From: Anaeramoeba flamelloides
Taxonomy: Eukaryota > Metamonada > Anaeramoebidae
DNA: 64,000 nt
Direction: 5' to 3'
Assembly (NCBI GenBank): GCA_027625915.1
Contig: JANTQA010000070.1
Coordinates: 8,003,001 to 8,067,000 of the forward strand
Part shown: piece after piece, positions 13,650-25,800 of the stretch
Layout of the letters: every line of letters starts with the position of its first letter
Position numbering within the stretch: position 1 is the stretch's first letter
The notes under the pieces: generated by a model
Told to the model about the DNA's origin: nothing
The model's input: only the letters and a program-made list of their open reading frames with translations
Database searches by the model: none
Made by a program: the position numbers and the translations under genes

Positions 13650-15919
13650 ATGAACGAACAAAAACCACAAATTTATATGGCTGGTTGCAAAACGGACCTT
13701 GAGAAATTTATTCTCAGAAAAGACGACAAACTTCCAAATTGGTCACGTTCATCCAAACTTAAAGATATAAAAACAATCAGAAAAATTGTTATGAGCGATG
13801 AGATTATAGCAGAACCACATATGCTAATTTGGAAAGGAACCAACCAGCTTGAATTGTTTCATTACACAAACACTTTAAATAAGAAAAGCTTCTCAATTCC
13901 AAACGAACAAATTAAAGATGTAAAATGCGGTCAGAAAACGTATCTTATCTTAACCGTATCTGGAAAGGTATATTCTTTAGCAAACAAAAATTCACGTCCA
14001 AGTGTTTTTGTAATCCCTTTTTTAGATCTCGAAAAAAGTACTTTTGATGAGATAAGGCTTGTTACTTTTTTTGAAAAAGAGAATTTGTTTGTTGAATCAA
14101 TTGCAGCAACCGGGTTGTCAAACTATTATCTTTGTAATGATGGAAAACTTTATGGCAGTGGTTATTGTGACAAAGGTACAAAAAATTATTCTTCTTTTCT
14201 AATTTATTTTTTTCTCATTTCTCTCACAAATTTTGGGGAAAAAAAAACAGAATTATGAATTTTGTTTATGTTTATTTTATTTATTTTTGAACAAGTGTAA
14301 ATTACACCCTAAATCTCCATTTACTTAAATTTCTTCAAAGGTAATTTAATCGTAAAAATTTAGATTTCCAATTATTCAAGGGAAAGACATACCCAAATTT
14401 TTTTTCTGTTTAAAAAGGTAAAAACAAAAAATTGAAAAGGAAAAAGGCAAAAAAGTAAAAAAAATTGAAATTTAAAAAGGAGTTAATAAGAAGCATTTGT
14501 GAAAAAATCAAAAACCAACAATGTTGTCTTTAATGAAGAATATCCAAAATGACAGCCACGTTACTTTTGCTTGATTTAATTAATTTGATAATTGATCATG
14601 AATGTTCATTTTGGCATCGTTGTTTAATTATTGTAATTTCTTTTTGATCTGATTTGCTTTAAACCCTTTGGTCTTTTTTTGAATTTTGTTTTTTTGATTT
14701 TATTTTCAAGTTACTCATACTTTCATGTTTCAGTGTCTCAGTGTTAGCAAGTAACCACTGGACCTTTTTTTTTTGGTAACTCTTCTTCCCAATATAAAGA
14801 AAATACAGTCAGGGAATAAATGGAACAAAAATAAAATAATTTATTTTGATTGGTGGATAAAAAATCGACTGAACTTGCCATTTTTTGCCAAATAAATTGA
14901 ACAAAATTTTCATAAAGCTTTCCACTAAAAAGATTTTAAAATCATTGAAACATTCCATATTTTTTAATTCTTGTTTTCTGCTTAAATTATTAATTTCCCT
15001 TTTAGAATTGGGTACTTTTGATGATTTAATTTGATTCTCGATTTTTTTTTTTTTTGGAAAGCTGAATATAAATTTTGATCTTTTTATTTGACAATTAACA
15101 GTCTAACCAAAATGAAAGCATAGGATTTACAATGCATCTGGAGAATAAATTAAGAACACTTGCCCTTAAATTAAAAAAATATTTAATTACTTCCAGACAA
15201 AATTAATTAAAAAAAAAACATCAGTCAAATGTTTATTTTAAATTTCAAAGACAACACTAATCTTATACAAATTAATAAAATTATATTTTCACACAAATAA
15301 TCCCAAGTGCTTCTTCAATAACTACCTGATTATTCCAACAGTTTGGTAAATTTTTAAATATATATAAACTATTTTTCAAAAATTTTGACTCACTTTATAA
15401 TGTTAATGGAATTTCTTATGAGATTTATCCGAGATTCTTATCAAAAAAATATTTTAAATTTTTTGAATTAGATATCATTTTTTCTGATTTTTCGCTGTTT
15501 TTAGTTTTGCTTTTTCAAATTTTTGTTTATCTTTTTCTTTTTTTTTTGAAAAGTTTTTCTTTTTCTTTTTTTTTGATCCTTTTTTTTTTTTCTTTTTCAA
15601 TTTTTTTTTACAAAAGATCATATGAAAAAAAAAAAGATCTTTGAAAAGACAAATAATCAATAAGAAAATTGAGACTATGTAATGTCTTTAAAAATGAATT
15701 TAATTATAAGCAAACAATTTTCTTGTTCAATTTTTTTTCAGTGAAAGTCCAGTAATAAAAAATTGGGAATACTCATTTCAAAAATTGTGACTAATTTTTT
15801 TTTTGTTTTTGGTTTTCTCTTTTTAAAATTTTGAAATCTCGGGTTTTTATAGATTTAGAATGGCTTAAAAGTGAATTAAGACTCAGATTTAGTTATTAGT
15901 TGATTTTGAATACTAAAGG

Positions 15920-15950
<31 letters not shown>

Positions 15951-18900
15951 ATTAATATTCAATTTTTTTTTTCAGGCGAGCCACAATTTTTGAAATGGGG
16001 TTTATATATATAAGAAATATTTTTTGAAATAATAATTTTCATAGAGGAATATAAAACAACTCACTTTCAAGAGTTTTTATTTTTTATTGCCAATCCTATT
16101 TAGATGTTCAGAGACATTCAAATTTTGTAAAAAAAATGATAAAAAAAAGCAATTATTTACAAATAAACAACTCTTTTTTCATGAGGAATTCACTTTTCTG
16201 TGACTAAATTTGTGGACAAATTTCATTATTTTTTAGAGAAAAGGGTAAAAATATGTGATTTTTTTAAAATAAATTGTCTCTTCACAAAAGATACACAATT
16301 CAACTAAGAAGTAATAAAACAATTTTGGAGATTATTTTCGTAAATTGAAAGTACTACTTTTTTAAAATCACCGAGTACATGCTTATTTAATAATTTTGGG
16401 ATTGTACACAATTACATAATTTTTTTAAGGAATTTTGAGGCTTTAAAATTCCTTTTTTCACATCTTTCACGAAAAGTGGCAAAGAGAGTGTCTAGAAAAA
16501 GACATAAATTATCCTAATATAATAGACTCAATTCAAAAAATTTGGACACACTCCAAATCAAAAACAGGGCAAAAAATCAAAATGTTTTGTATTTTTCCAA
16601 ACGTAATATTAAAAATATGTTTTAAGTGACATAGTATTAATGTTTTGAAATGTAAAACCTTTTTATCCAAAAAAAAAAATCAAAAAAAAAATAAAAATCC
16701 TTGGAAAAAAATTAAAACGAGTACTAATACAAAAAAACGTATTAGGATTTATTTTTAATTTTTAGATGAAACCTCATCTAATCTGTTAAAGAGAAAATTT
16801 TAAAGTGACAAAATTTGAAACTATGATTCAAAGAGTATCTAGAATAGATACAGCCATCAGAAATATTTGAATCTTCATTTAGTTTTCTAAAAAAAAGCGA
16901 GAGAGAAAAACGAAGAAGTGGTGAAAAAATGAGAGAGAAAAGAATGAAGCATATAAAAAATAAAAATGTTAAAAATAATTGTTGTGAGAAACATAATTTT
17001 TTCTGGTTTAAATGAATTTGCTTATAGGTTTTATTTGGCCTAGAGCTCCCTTTTCCCGATTTTGTGTTGAATCATGTTGGTCAGAAGATATTCTATTTCG
17101 ATTCCATAGAATTCTTACATGGTCATTTTCCTCAATAATTCATCTGCATCCCTATTGAATATTATATTATAGTCAAAACTTTTTATTTTTTTGAGGTCTT
17201 TTTTCCAGTTTTTTCTGGTTCTCTCATATTTTTCACAGTCCCAAATAAAGTGGTCTATGTCATCAATTTTTTTGTTACAGCATGGACATAATTTGGAATT
17301 GTCCCCCTTTTCACATCTATATGTGTATCTATTCACCCACATTACAAAAAGATTTGAGTTTGAATATTGTCGTTGATGATTTCCAGTTTAAGTAGGGCTG
17401 TTTTTCTTTGAATTTTTCTGGAAACTGGCTAATCTTTAGGTATTTCTTGAGTTTCCAGTTAAAATTGTCTTAGTAAAATTGTTGAAATTTTCTTAATGAA
17501 CTAATCTCTATTCATTTTTTTGACCTAAATTTAATAGAGATTGAGAAAATTTTTTGCCAATCACTTCGATTTGAAAACTGGTTTATTTTCAATATTAAAT
17601 ATATTTCCAGATAAGGAATCCTTATTTAGAAATTGGTCAAAAAAAACAATAATAGATACTATCCCCTTAACAATTATTATTGAACGATCAAATGTTTAGA
17701 AAAACCAAAGAATTTTGTGATTTTTCTATTTAACGAAAATCAACTTTAACCTCATATCAATCATTGAAAAAAAAAAAAGAAAAACAGATCTAACGAAACA
17801 GATTACGTAACTGGGGGTGAAAAAAAAAAAACTGAAATGAAAACAAACCAGGAGAAAAGATAAAAAATGAAATAATTGTTTATAGATACAAAATTATTGA
17901 CAAATTGAATATAATTGTATTATTGTGATTGTTTCAACAGCTTTCAATGTGTTCAAATGTTTAGAATTTCTTTTACATCCCTAGGCAATTCACCCAACTT
18001 GTTCAGATTTTTTACTTAACAAATGATAACTTGAAAGAAAATAAATGCTAAAAGTAAATAAATGTATCAAGCAAATAATTTCTTAAAAAAATTGGTTAAA
18101 ACATTCATTTCCTCCGAAAACATTGTTGTATAAAAATTATCTTCTTTAGATCCTTTCCGAAATTATTTCGATGAGAGACTTCAAAACATACTTTAAAAGT
18201 GCAATTCCTGGAATTTTATAAAAATTTTCTGTAATAAAATAAAAGAATCTGTTTGCTTTAAACATTTATTTTCTTACAAGTCATTATTTGTTATATACCA
18301 AATCTGAAAGAGATGAAAAAATTGGTTGTGTTTCTGTTTATCAGAAGACAAAAGCGAGGATGATTCCACGAAGGAGAATACATACCCTGATGGAAAATAA
18401 AATCCAAGTTATTATTTCAAGTTTTAATCTAAATACTGAATCAAAAGTTAGAGTAAAAATATTTTCAATTTTTTTATCTGATCAACTCTTTTCTCAACTT
18501 CCAATAAATATGTTATTCATACATGAAAAACCCTTTTTGGTGTTTTTGATAAATTTTCATGCATTTTTGTGATTTTACACTTTTTACCTGACACTGAACA
18601 TGTTTTTTTTTTTTTTTTTTTTTGGAAATTACTTAATTACCCGGATTCAAACAATAATTTTGTATTTACTGATTAATTAGTGTAATTCGAATTGTAAATA
18701 GAAGACCTCAAGCATAATTTTAATTTTAATTGTTATAATTCCAATTGAAAATCCGAATAATTGATTGTTCAATGATTTTGGACTTTTTTTTTTTGTTTTT
18801 ATTTTTATTTATTTTATGTTATAATTTAGGGCAACTTGGAATTGGGAATACAGTAAATCAAAAAATACCTATTTTTATTTGCAAAAATGTAGTCAAAGTA

Positions 18901-20244
18901 TTTACAGGGATTGCAAGTTCTAATTGTTTTTATATAACAACAAACAAAGAATTATTTGCATGTGGTAAAAACGATTACTTTCAATTAGGAATTACAAAGG
19001 TTGATAAAGTCTTAACGCCAGAAAAAATCGATATTCAAAAATATTTGAATATTACAGACACTTCTCAAATTTTAAAAATAAAACCTTTACATTCCCGTAC
19101 ATATATAATTACGAAGGATTACAAATTATATTATGCTGGTAAAAATCCACCAAATGTAACCGTATCACCAGTAAAATTTTTTCAAGAAATGACTTTCTTT
19201 TCAGATAAAAAGGTAATAAAAATTAAAGGGGGTTATAATAATACATTCGCATTGACGGACGAGAATGAGTTATATGGATGGGGGGTTGAAAGAATCTGTC
19301 AACCTACAAATCAATACCAGAACGAAGGGAACGAGGTCTGGAAAACACCAAAAAAGATAAATCTTCCTGATTATTTTTTAAATTTGCAAAATAATTATTT
19401 AAGTACTTCATTAAAAATTGCTTGTGGGTATTATTCCACAATTCTTTATTTGAATAATAATCATCAGGCTATTTATTTGGATTTTAAAAATTTATTTGAA
19501 TCAAAAAAATATTGTGATTACAATATTATTGTTAAATTTAATAAAAATAACAATAACAATAATCAAGAAAATGAAGAGAAGAATATTATTCCTGTTCATA
19601 AATTATTAATTGAACTTAGAACTGGCTTAAAAATAAATAAATTTCAAAATATACTAAATGAAAATATTTTTTCACAAGAAGAAATAAATATATTTTTAAA
19701 ATGGGTTTATTTTGATGATATAATAAACTCAAAACTATTTAATAATTTTTTTTACTCATTCAATTCGACTTATAGACCTCCAGATGGATCTTTTGAAAAG
19801 GATCTTTTGAAATTATATAATGATGAAGATTCAAAAGATTTTTTTCTTTTGGTTAAAGAGGAAGAGGAAGAAGAAGAGGGGGGAGAGGAGGAGGGTGGTG
19901 AATACAACAACAATAGTGACGAAGATGATGAAAATTTTGAAGAAATTCCTGTCCATAAACTAATATTATTAACAAGATGTGGATTGTTTCGAGATTTGTT
20001 TGGTAATTTAAATGAAAAAGAAAAAAAAATTAATAAAATCCAAGATTATTCAGGAAAATCAATTGAAAGTTTAGAAATATTTATTAAATATTTATACACA
20101 AACCGAATTGAACTAACTGCAGATGATGATCCAGAATTAATAATAGAAGAATTGGAGGATGCAATAGAATATTATCAATTGAATGAAAAATCTAATTTTA
20201 ATAATGAATTATATAATCTAAAATCTAAATATAATTTGAATTAA
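13650..20244 (+). CDS. RCC1-repeat protein with two BTB/POZ domains
   Basis: Exon 1 is 13650-14175 and exon 2 is 18830-20244, spliced in phase 1 (AAAG|GTACAA ... TTTAG|GGCAAC). The splice rebuilds an RCC1 blade across the junction: LYGSGYCDKG then QLGIGN. The product is about 646 residues. RCC1-like beta-propeller repeats occupy roughly residues 1-385 (further blades at ELFACGKNDYFQLG and ELYGWGVERICQ). A first BTB fold follows near 394-490 (CDYNIIV, PVHKLLIELRTG, FLKWVYFDD). A second lies near 500-635 (DFFLLV, PVHKLILLTRCGLF, FIKYLYTNRIELT), with a Glu/Gly-rich insert at about 521-540. Tandem-BTB proteins of this type are usually CUL3 adaptors, and cullin-3 is encoded at 58.2 kb; a direct link is inference. 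The intron is 4654 bp, far longer than the 117-361 bp introns of most genes here, and is packed with mobile elements. Confidence 0.9.
14275..14370 (-). mobile_element. 5'-truncated LINE family A tail in the intron
   Basis: On the minus strand it ends GTGTAATTTACACTTGTTC followed by an A-rich tail. This matches the 3' ends of the family A copies at 30.7 kb (GTGTAATCTACACTTCTTC), 27.1 kb and 51.2 kb. Only about 95 bp remain. Confidence 0.6.
15367..16002 (+). mobile_element. ~650-bp TA-target element, copy 2
   Basis: Ends AACTATTTTTCAAAAATTTT and the inverse of AACCCCATTTCAAAAATTGT, each preceded by TA. It is the opposite-strand sister of 11698-12393, with no coding capacity. An (AT)n run at about 15918-15944 lies near its right side. 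It sits in the long intron of the RCC1-BTB gene, in the sense orientation relative to its sister. Confidence 0.7.
17020..17462 (-). mobile_element. LINE family B C-terminal fragment
   Basis: On the minus strand it encodes, with one frameshift near 17340, the typical LINE C-terminus: YLKISQFPEKFKEKQ, then WKSSTTIFKLKSF, then a zinc motif LCPCCNKKIDDIDHFIWDC (C-x2-C-x8-H-x4-C, as in the zf-RVT family). After a stop, a second stretch ends in KIGKREL, equivalent to the ...QADKRG end of the 62.7-kb copy. It is 5' truncated and dead. It sits in the intron of the RCC1-BTB gene, antisense to it. Confidence 0.75.
17493..17670 (+). mobile_element. ~180-bp TTAA element, copy 1
   Basis: It starts TTAATGAACTAATCTCTATT and ends with the eroded inverse, AATAGATACTATCCCCTTAA. 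It matches the copy at 42213-42394 along its length (TTTAATAGAGATTGAGAAAA, AAGGAATCCTTAT). It is inserted in the element at 16525-17973 at a TTAA. Confidence 0.65.
17974..18829. other. 3' part of the long RCC1-BTB intron
   Basis: AT-rich intron sequence ending in a T-rich tract and TTTAG. An open frame at 18288-18572 (about 94 codons, with the motif RRRIHTLMENKIQVIISSF) looks less random than its surroundings, but I cannot assign it. Confidence 0.4.
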
Positions 20245-20276
20245 TTATTAAACAGTCAAATTATATCCACCCCCAT

Positions 20277-20296
20277 CTCTCTCTCTCTCTCTCTAG

Positions 20297-20339
<43 letters not shown>
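20277..20339. repeat. (CT)n-(AT)n microsatellite
   Basis: A CT run of about nine units is followed, after AGCT, by about 21 AT units, 30 bp past the RCC1-BTB stop. A similar (AT)n run lies 50 bp past the stop of the next, convergent gene. Confidence 0.9.
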
Positions 20340-20341
<2 letters not shown>

Positions 20342-21104
20342 CCAAATTTCAAAATTAGGGGCAAACTTTGTTAATATTATTATTTTCTTTTTTCATTTGT
20401 CTTTCAAAAAATAAAAAGATCACACTATATTTTTATTTATGAATCTATATTGGCATTATCTCTAAAAACTTTAGCAAAATACATTATTATTCAAAAAAAA
20501 AAAACAATTAAACAAATTTTTTTCTGATAAAAAATCTGCCCCTATTTTTGAAATTTAGCTTTATTATATATATATATATATATATACCCCTTGAAACCCC
20601 AAATAATCTAATTGCCTTCAAAATAGAAAATTTAATTTGAATTGTTATGAAAAGATTATAAGATATAAATTTTATAAACAATTCTCTCAGAAAGAAAATT
20701 TTATTATTAAAAAATGTATAAGTACCTACAATAAAAAAATATCTTGAAAAAAATCTTTTTTTACTTTTGAAAAATTTTTATTGGTTTTTGCGATTTAATT
20801 ATTGTTCAATCAAATTTTTGTAAAAAAAATTTTTAATTTTGTTTAAAAAAATTGTCTAGACATCAAAAACTTACTAGTTTTTGATGATTAAAACATATTA
20901 TACTTTACTCGATTTTTTTTTTTTTTGAGATCTTGCCACCTAAAAATTGCCTAAAATACATTAATAAATAATTTATTCATAATAGAAGATGTTTTGAGAT
21001 CATATAGAAATTTTGTTTTATCTATTGATTACCATTCACAAGCGATATATAGATTTGATGAAAAAATAAAAATAAAAATAAAAAAAAAAATAAAATAAAT
21101 TTGA
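20340..21104. other. Gene-free stretch between convergent genes
   Basis: AT-rich, with a shorter (AT)n run at about 20568-20585 and homopolymers. No gene is seen. Confidence 0.4.
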
Positions 21105-22430
21105 AAAAAATAATCTTGTTTCCAGAATTGCAGTTTTAAACTTATTGGATGAATATCAAAAAACGAAAAAAAAAAAAAAAAAAAAATAAATAAAAAAAAT
21201 ATTTTTATTGAACAAAAGATATACAAAATTTTTTGACTCTATTCGTCATTCACTTATTTATTATTCTATTAAAAAATCTATATAAAATGAAATTATCGTA
21301 AAATATCTTCTTGCTTATTACCCAATCGAGGGAATCGGTGTTTGTAAGGAATACTCATTATCTTTTTTCATATTTTGAACATTACTCTTTTTCACTTAGA
21401 CAAAATTAAATCATTTGCATTACTAGTCCAAATGTTTACAGATGATCTAATTTTACTTATGAAAGAATCATTAATAAAAATAAATTTTCAATTACAATAA
21501 ATAAATAAAATAATAAGAGTTTTCGGAAGGAACCTGAATAATGATAATACTTAAATAAAATTAATTCCAAAGGAATTTTTTTTATCTAGGGATTTGGTTA
21601 GATAAAACAACTCATTTAAGTTTAAATTTGTTAAAATTAAGACCAATTTCAAAAAATTAATCAATATCTTATAATTAAAAAAATACTTCTAATGGATTAA
21701 AAAAAATCAGTTTTTTAATCCATTATTACATCACCAATTATTAAACGGATCAGAAATATTTGATTTGACAAAAAACGATTTTCAAGATATTGATACTTTA
21801 ATTAAGAAAAAAATTGCAAAATTTTTTTAATCAACTCACATTCACCCTGACGAACCTATAAAACTGAAGATAAAAATTGATCCTGTTAGAATAATGATAT
21901 ATAAAAGAAGATTGAAGTTAATTCAAAAAGAAATTAAAAAAAAAATGGTTTTGATGAATTAATCAACTACCCTTTTTGTGAAAAAATAATTTGAAAATAT
22001 TAATTTCCATTCGAAAAATTTAAAACAACCCGAAATTATACTCGACAATTTCAGAATTAACAATTAAGAAAATAGTTCTAATTGGAAAGTTTAAAAATAT
22101 TTAAAAATTATCCAAATGAATAACAAAATCAACAAACAGTCGTGTCGTCAAGTACCATAGAGTGATTAATTTTCCAGAATTAAAAAGAATAGAGTAAAAT
22201 AAAAGATTTTAATCAATTATTTTAAATTCTGGAAAAGATAACAACACTCTTACAACAATTACAACAATTATCACAAGGTGTCCACCAAATATCATTTTTT
22301 TTTAATTTAAGAATCAAAAAGAAAATTTAACAAATTTTATTTTTATTTCTTAAATTAAAAAAACCGGATAGTGAAAAAAGGAGGTAATTTTGTTGAATCA
22401 CCCCTCTTCTAATAATAAATAATAAAAATG
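21105..22430 (+). mobile_element. LINE family B copy, decayed, carrying a hairpin array
   Basis: Broken pieces of reverse transcriptase are readable in order: RIAVLNLLDEYQKTK, then IEGIGV, then LVQMFTDDLILLMKES (the F-x-D-D catalytic region, with Thr for Ala) and RIMIYKRRLKLIQKE. Many stops interrupt them. The same order is better preserved at 42395-44190. At 22141 the LINE frame is replaced by a hairpin/decamer array that runs straight to the 3' tail (GGAGGTAATT...ACCCCTC plus an A-rich end), so the zinc-motif region is missing. It lies between two convergent host genes. Confidence 0.7.
22141..22370. repeat. Hairpin/decamer array inside LINE family B
   Basis: It contains 10-bp repeats (read on the minus strand CACTCTATGG, TACTTGACGA, CACGACTG). 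Next is a hairpin with arms TTTCCAGAATTAAAAAGAAT and its complement (22170-22236). After a spacer comes a second hairpin built on TTTAATTTAAGAAT and ATTTCTTAAATTAAA (22294-22364). Both modules recur in the arrays at 25.3, 43.5, 44.0 and 50 kb. Confidence 0.75.
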
Positions 22431-22786
22431 TAAAAAAACTTTTGAATAACTAGAATAAATTAATGAATATATTTCTTCATTATTTTTCTGTTTAAGAAGT
22501 CAAATGTTTATACATAATGAATACATAGATAAAAAAAAAAAAAAAAAAAAAATTATTTAACTCTAAAAGAGGTAAAATGTACAACCTTGGGAATAATAAT
22601 AAATATCATTTTCAAAGAATCGTCAAAATTAAAGAAAAAGAAAATTTAGCTTGAAAGGGGGAATAAAAAAGAAACTAAACAATAAAGCCAATATTTAAAA
22701 ATATCTATAATAATGGTAAACTCTAAAATTACAAATCCCATTATAGAAACTTATTAAAAAAACGTGTTTATGTATGTATATATGTG

Positions 22787-22839
<53 letters not shown>

Positions 22840-22891
22840 TTGATAATGAAAAAATACATTTTTCAATCATTAAAAAAATTTTTTTGAAATT
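22431..22891. other. Gene-free stretch with an (AT)n run
   Basis: A-rich sequence with an (AT)n microsatellite at about 22793-22838, just past the stop codon of the minus-strand RGS-DUF547 gene. No gene is seen. Confidence 0.5.
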
Positions 22892-25800
22892 CTAATATTT
22901 ATTTAAAAATTTTCTAATAAGTGTTCTTTTCAAATCTATCCAAACTAAAGGTGTAGAAATTTTTTTATGAGTAAATTTAATATTTAATTTTTTAAATTTT
23001 TTTTTAATGGAAGGTTTTTTGATGAAAGAATAAAACCAATCTAAAAATATCGATTCACCACCAAAATCATCTTGAAAAACTTCAAAATATTTTGGGATAT
23101 GAATTTTATTCTTTTCAATTCGAATAATATTGTTGATTACTTTGGATGTAATTTCATTCAATGTTTCTTCCATTGTATCAACCCGATAAATTTTAATTAA
23201 AGGATCGAAGGAGGAATTCAATCTGGCAAAATGTATTTTAGGGTCTATTCTCAATAAAGCATTATTGATAATTTTTTGCTTTGATTTAAAATATTGTGAA
23301 TTATGTTTTAAATCCAAATTTGCCCTTAAAATGCCATTAAAAATTTGGGATAGACTAAAATAATATTTCCCAACCAGATACCGTGTTTGATCCATTGTCT
23401 TGATATAACTATTTCTATTGGTTGGAATACCATTTATTATATAGGAATGCAAAGTCAATGTATTGAAAAGATTTAAAAAAAGACATTTTCTTTGATTTTC
23501 TGATAATTCATCCAGTTTTACGTTTTTTAACTCAGCAGTTTGTTGTACAAACCTTTGAAATGGGATCGATTTCGCGATGGACTTTAAATTGATCGATTTT
23601 TTGCTAATTGAATATTGCGTATACAATAAATTTATCAATGTAACTAATAATTCTTCACCGACTTGTAATGGTTTGCAAGCCCTTTCGGGTGGTTTATATT
23701 CTTCATTTAATGCTTTTAAATTTCTTTGTTGATAAACCAATTTTATTTTTTTATTTTCAATTCGTGATAGTATGCCAGGATCCTTTTCCAAAATGGTGAT
23801 TAATCTTTTGTATAATGTAGTTTGGGTAAATGGTTGCCAAGAATTTAATGCCATATGATCAAATACTGCCTTTTGTGCTTCATCATACATACCTCTTGAA
23901 AAAATTTTTTCTTTAATCAAATTGATAATGTTTTTTCGCATTTCAGATACAATATTAATTTCAAATAAAGATTCTGGCTTAATAAATGTTTTAAAAATCC
24001 TTGTGCATTTTTTTTTCATTTGCTATAAAATTGTTTTATTTTGTGTTATGTTGTTTTAATATATCATATGTAGATGGACGAGGATGGAATATAAATAAAT
24101 TCTTTTAGTTCGGAATAATAAATTAGTTTAATTTTGAATAACAAATTTAAGAATCTTATTTAAAGTAAATCCCTGTTAAAAAAAACTTTTTAATAACTTC
24201 TATATAACATTTTTATAACAAAATTGCCTTTTATATGATTATTTTTTCAATATTTTTTGAAAAAAATATTCTTATAACAGACTTATAACATGTTACAAAT
24301 TTTATAACACATTTTATAACAAATATTTATGTTATAAAAGTTTTTATTATAGAAATTTATAAAATTTTAAACCTTTACAACACCTTTATAACATACCATA
24401 ATCAACTTTTTTTATTAATGATGGTTTGAATTTTTTTTTTTTTTTTTTTAGAATTTGAAAGTGTTGAATAAAAAAAAAAATTGATAAAAAATTAGTAAGA
24501 TAATGAAACTCTCTAATATTTATTAAAAAAAAATGAGCCAAGATTTTTAATTCAATTTATTTTTTGATCATGTTTTTCATTTATAGTTGTTGCTAATATA
24601 TCAACATTTGATGAAACAGTTTAATAATTTAAAATAAATTTTCACATTTTCAACATTTTAAACTGTAATTTATAATATTTTTACTTAATTGTTTGTTTTT
24701 TTTTTTAATTTTTTATCTTTTTCTTTTATTGTAGATAAAAAAATGAGTATAATTCAATCTATAAATTATTCACCAAAAACAAGTTAAATTTGTTTTTTTT
24801 AAAAAAATTGTATATAATAATCGCACAGAATTTTCACCAAACAAATTATTTTCTTTTTTTTTTTTTTTTTTGAAGAATTTCTTCCTTTAAATTTAAACAA
24901 TAAAATATTCAACTTCTTTAATTGTTTTAGATAAGTTTAAAATTAAACTTTACATAGATAAAATTAAAATATTAAAACTATTTTTTTTTGGAATTTTAAA
25001 ACCAATTATGATAAAATCCGAAATATCACAAAACATTATTTTTTAATTATTTTTTAAATCATTATTTAAAAAAAAACCTTTTATAAACAAATTTTTAAAG
25101 GTCTGTAAAGTAGAAAAATTAAAAAAATTATTTATGTCTTATCTGATAAAGATACTAAAATTTAACCAAAGAATTAAACAATAAAATCAATTGGAATGAA
25201 AATAATTTAAATCTTCTTTAAAAAATAAATTTATAATTATAATTATAATGATTTGTTGAATTCTAAAAGTAGGAAATGTAGTTAGTTTTTTTTTAATTTG
25301 AGAAATAAAAAAAAAAAATTCAAAAATTTTTTTTTAATTTCTAAAATTAAAAAAAACCGCCGTTAGGTTTTCTTGAGTTTTCTGTTTATTTGTTAAATGT
25401 TCTAGGTTTTTTTTTACTTTTTGAAATAAACAGAAAATTTTAATTAATTTTCGGTAATCAACAGAAAACTCAAAAAAAAAACCTAGAACACTTCACAAAT
25501 AAAATAGAAAACCACAAAAAAACCTAGAACATTTAACAAATAAAACAGAAAACCTCAAGAAAACCGCCGTTAGGTTTTCCATAATTTAAAAGAATAGAGT
25601 TAAATCTTTGATTTTACTCTATTCTTTTGAATTCTGGATACCCTAGGCACTTGGCGACACTCTCTGACACTTGACAGCGCTTTTCGTTAGGTTTTCCATA
25701 ATTTAAAAGAATTGAGTTAAATCTTTTATTTTACTCTATTCTTTTTGAATTCTGGAAAACCCCCTTAGCTTTTCTTTAATTTTTGAAATAAAAATAAAAA

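Larger units (their letters stand above)
16525..17973 (-). mobile_element. Third copy of the ~545-bp TA-target family, split by two later insertions
   Basis: The outer parts (16525 to about 16750, and 17671-17973) match 9398-9940 in reverse. The left end is GACTCAATTCAAAAAATTTG after TA, and the right end is TTTAGAATTTCTTT before TA. Between them lie a LINE fragment (17020-17462) and a small TTAA element (17493-17670). The nesting gives the order: this element first, then the other two. Confidence 0.55.

Noticed and set aside
18288-18572. 94-codon frame in the RCC1-BTB intron
   Set aside because: Somewhat protein-like but without a recognisable family; the intron model around it is strong.
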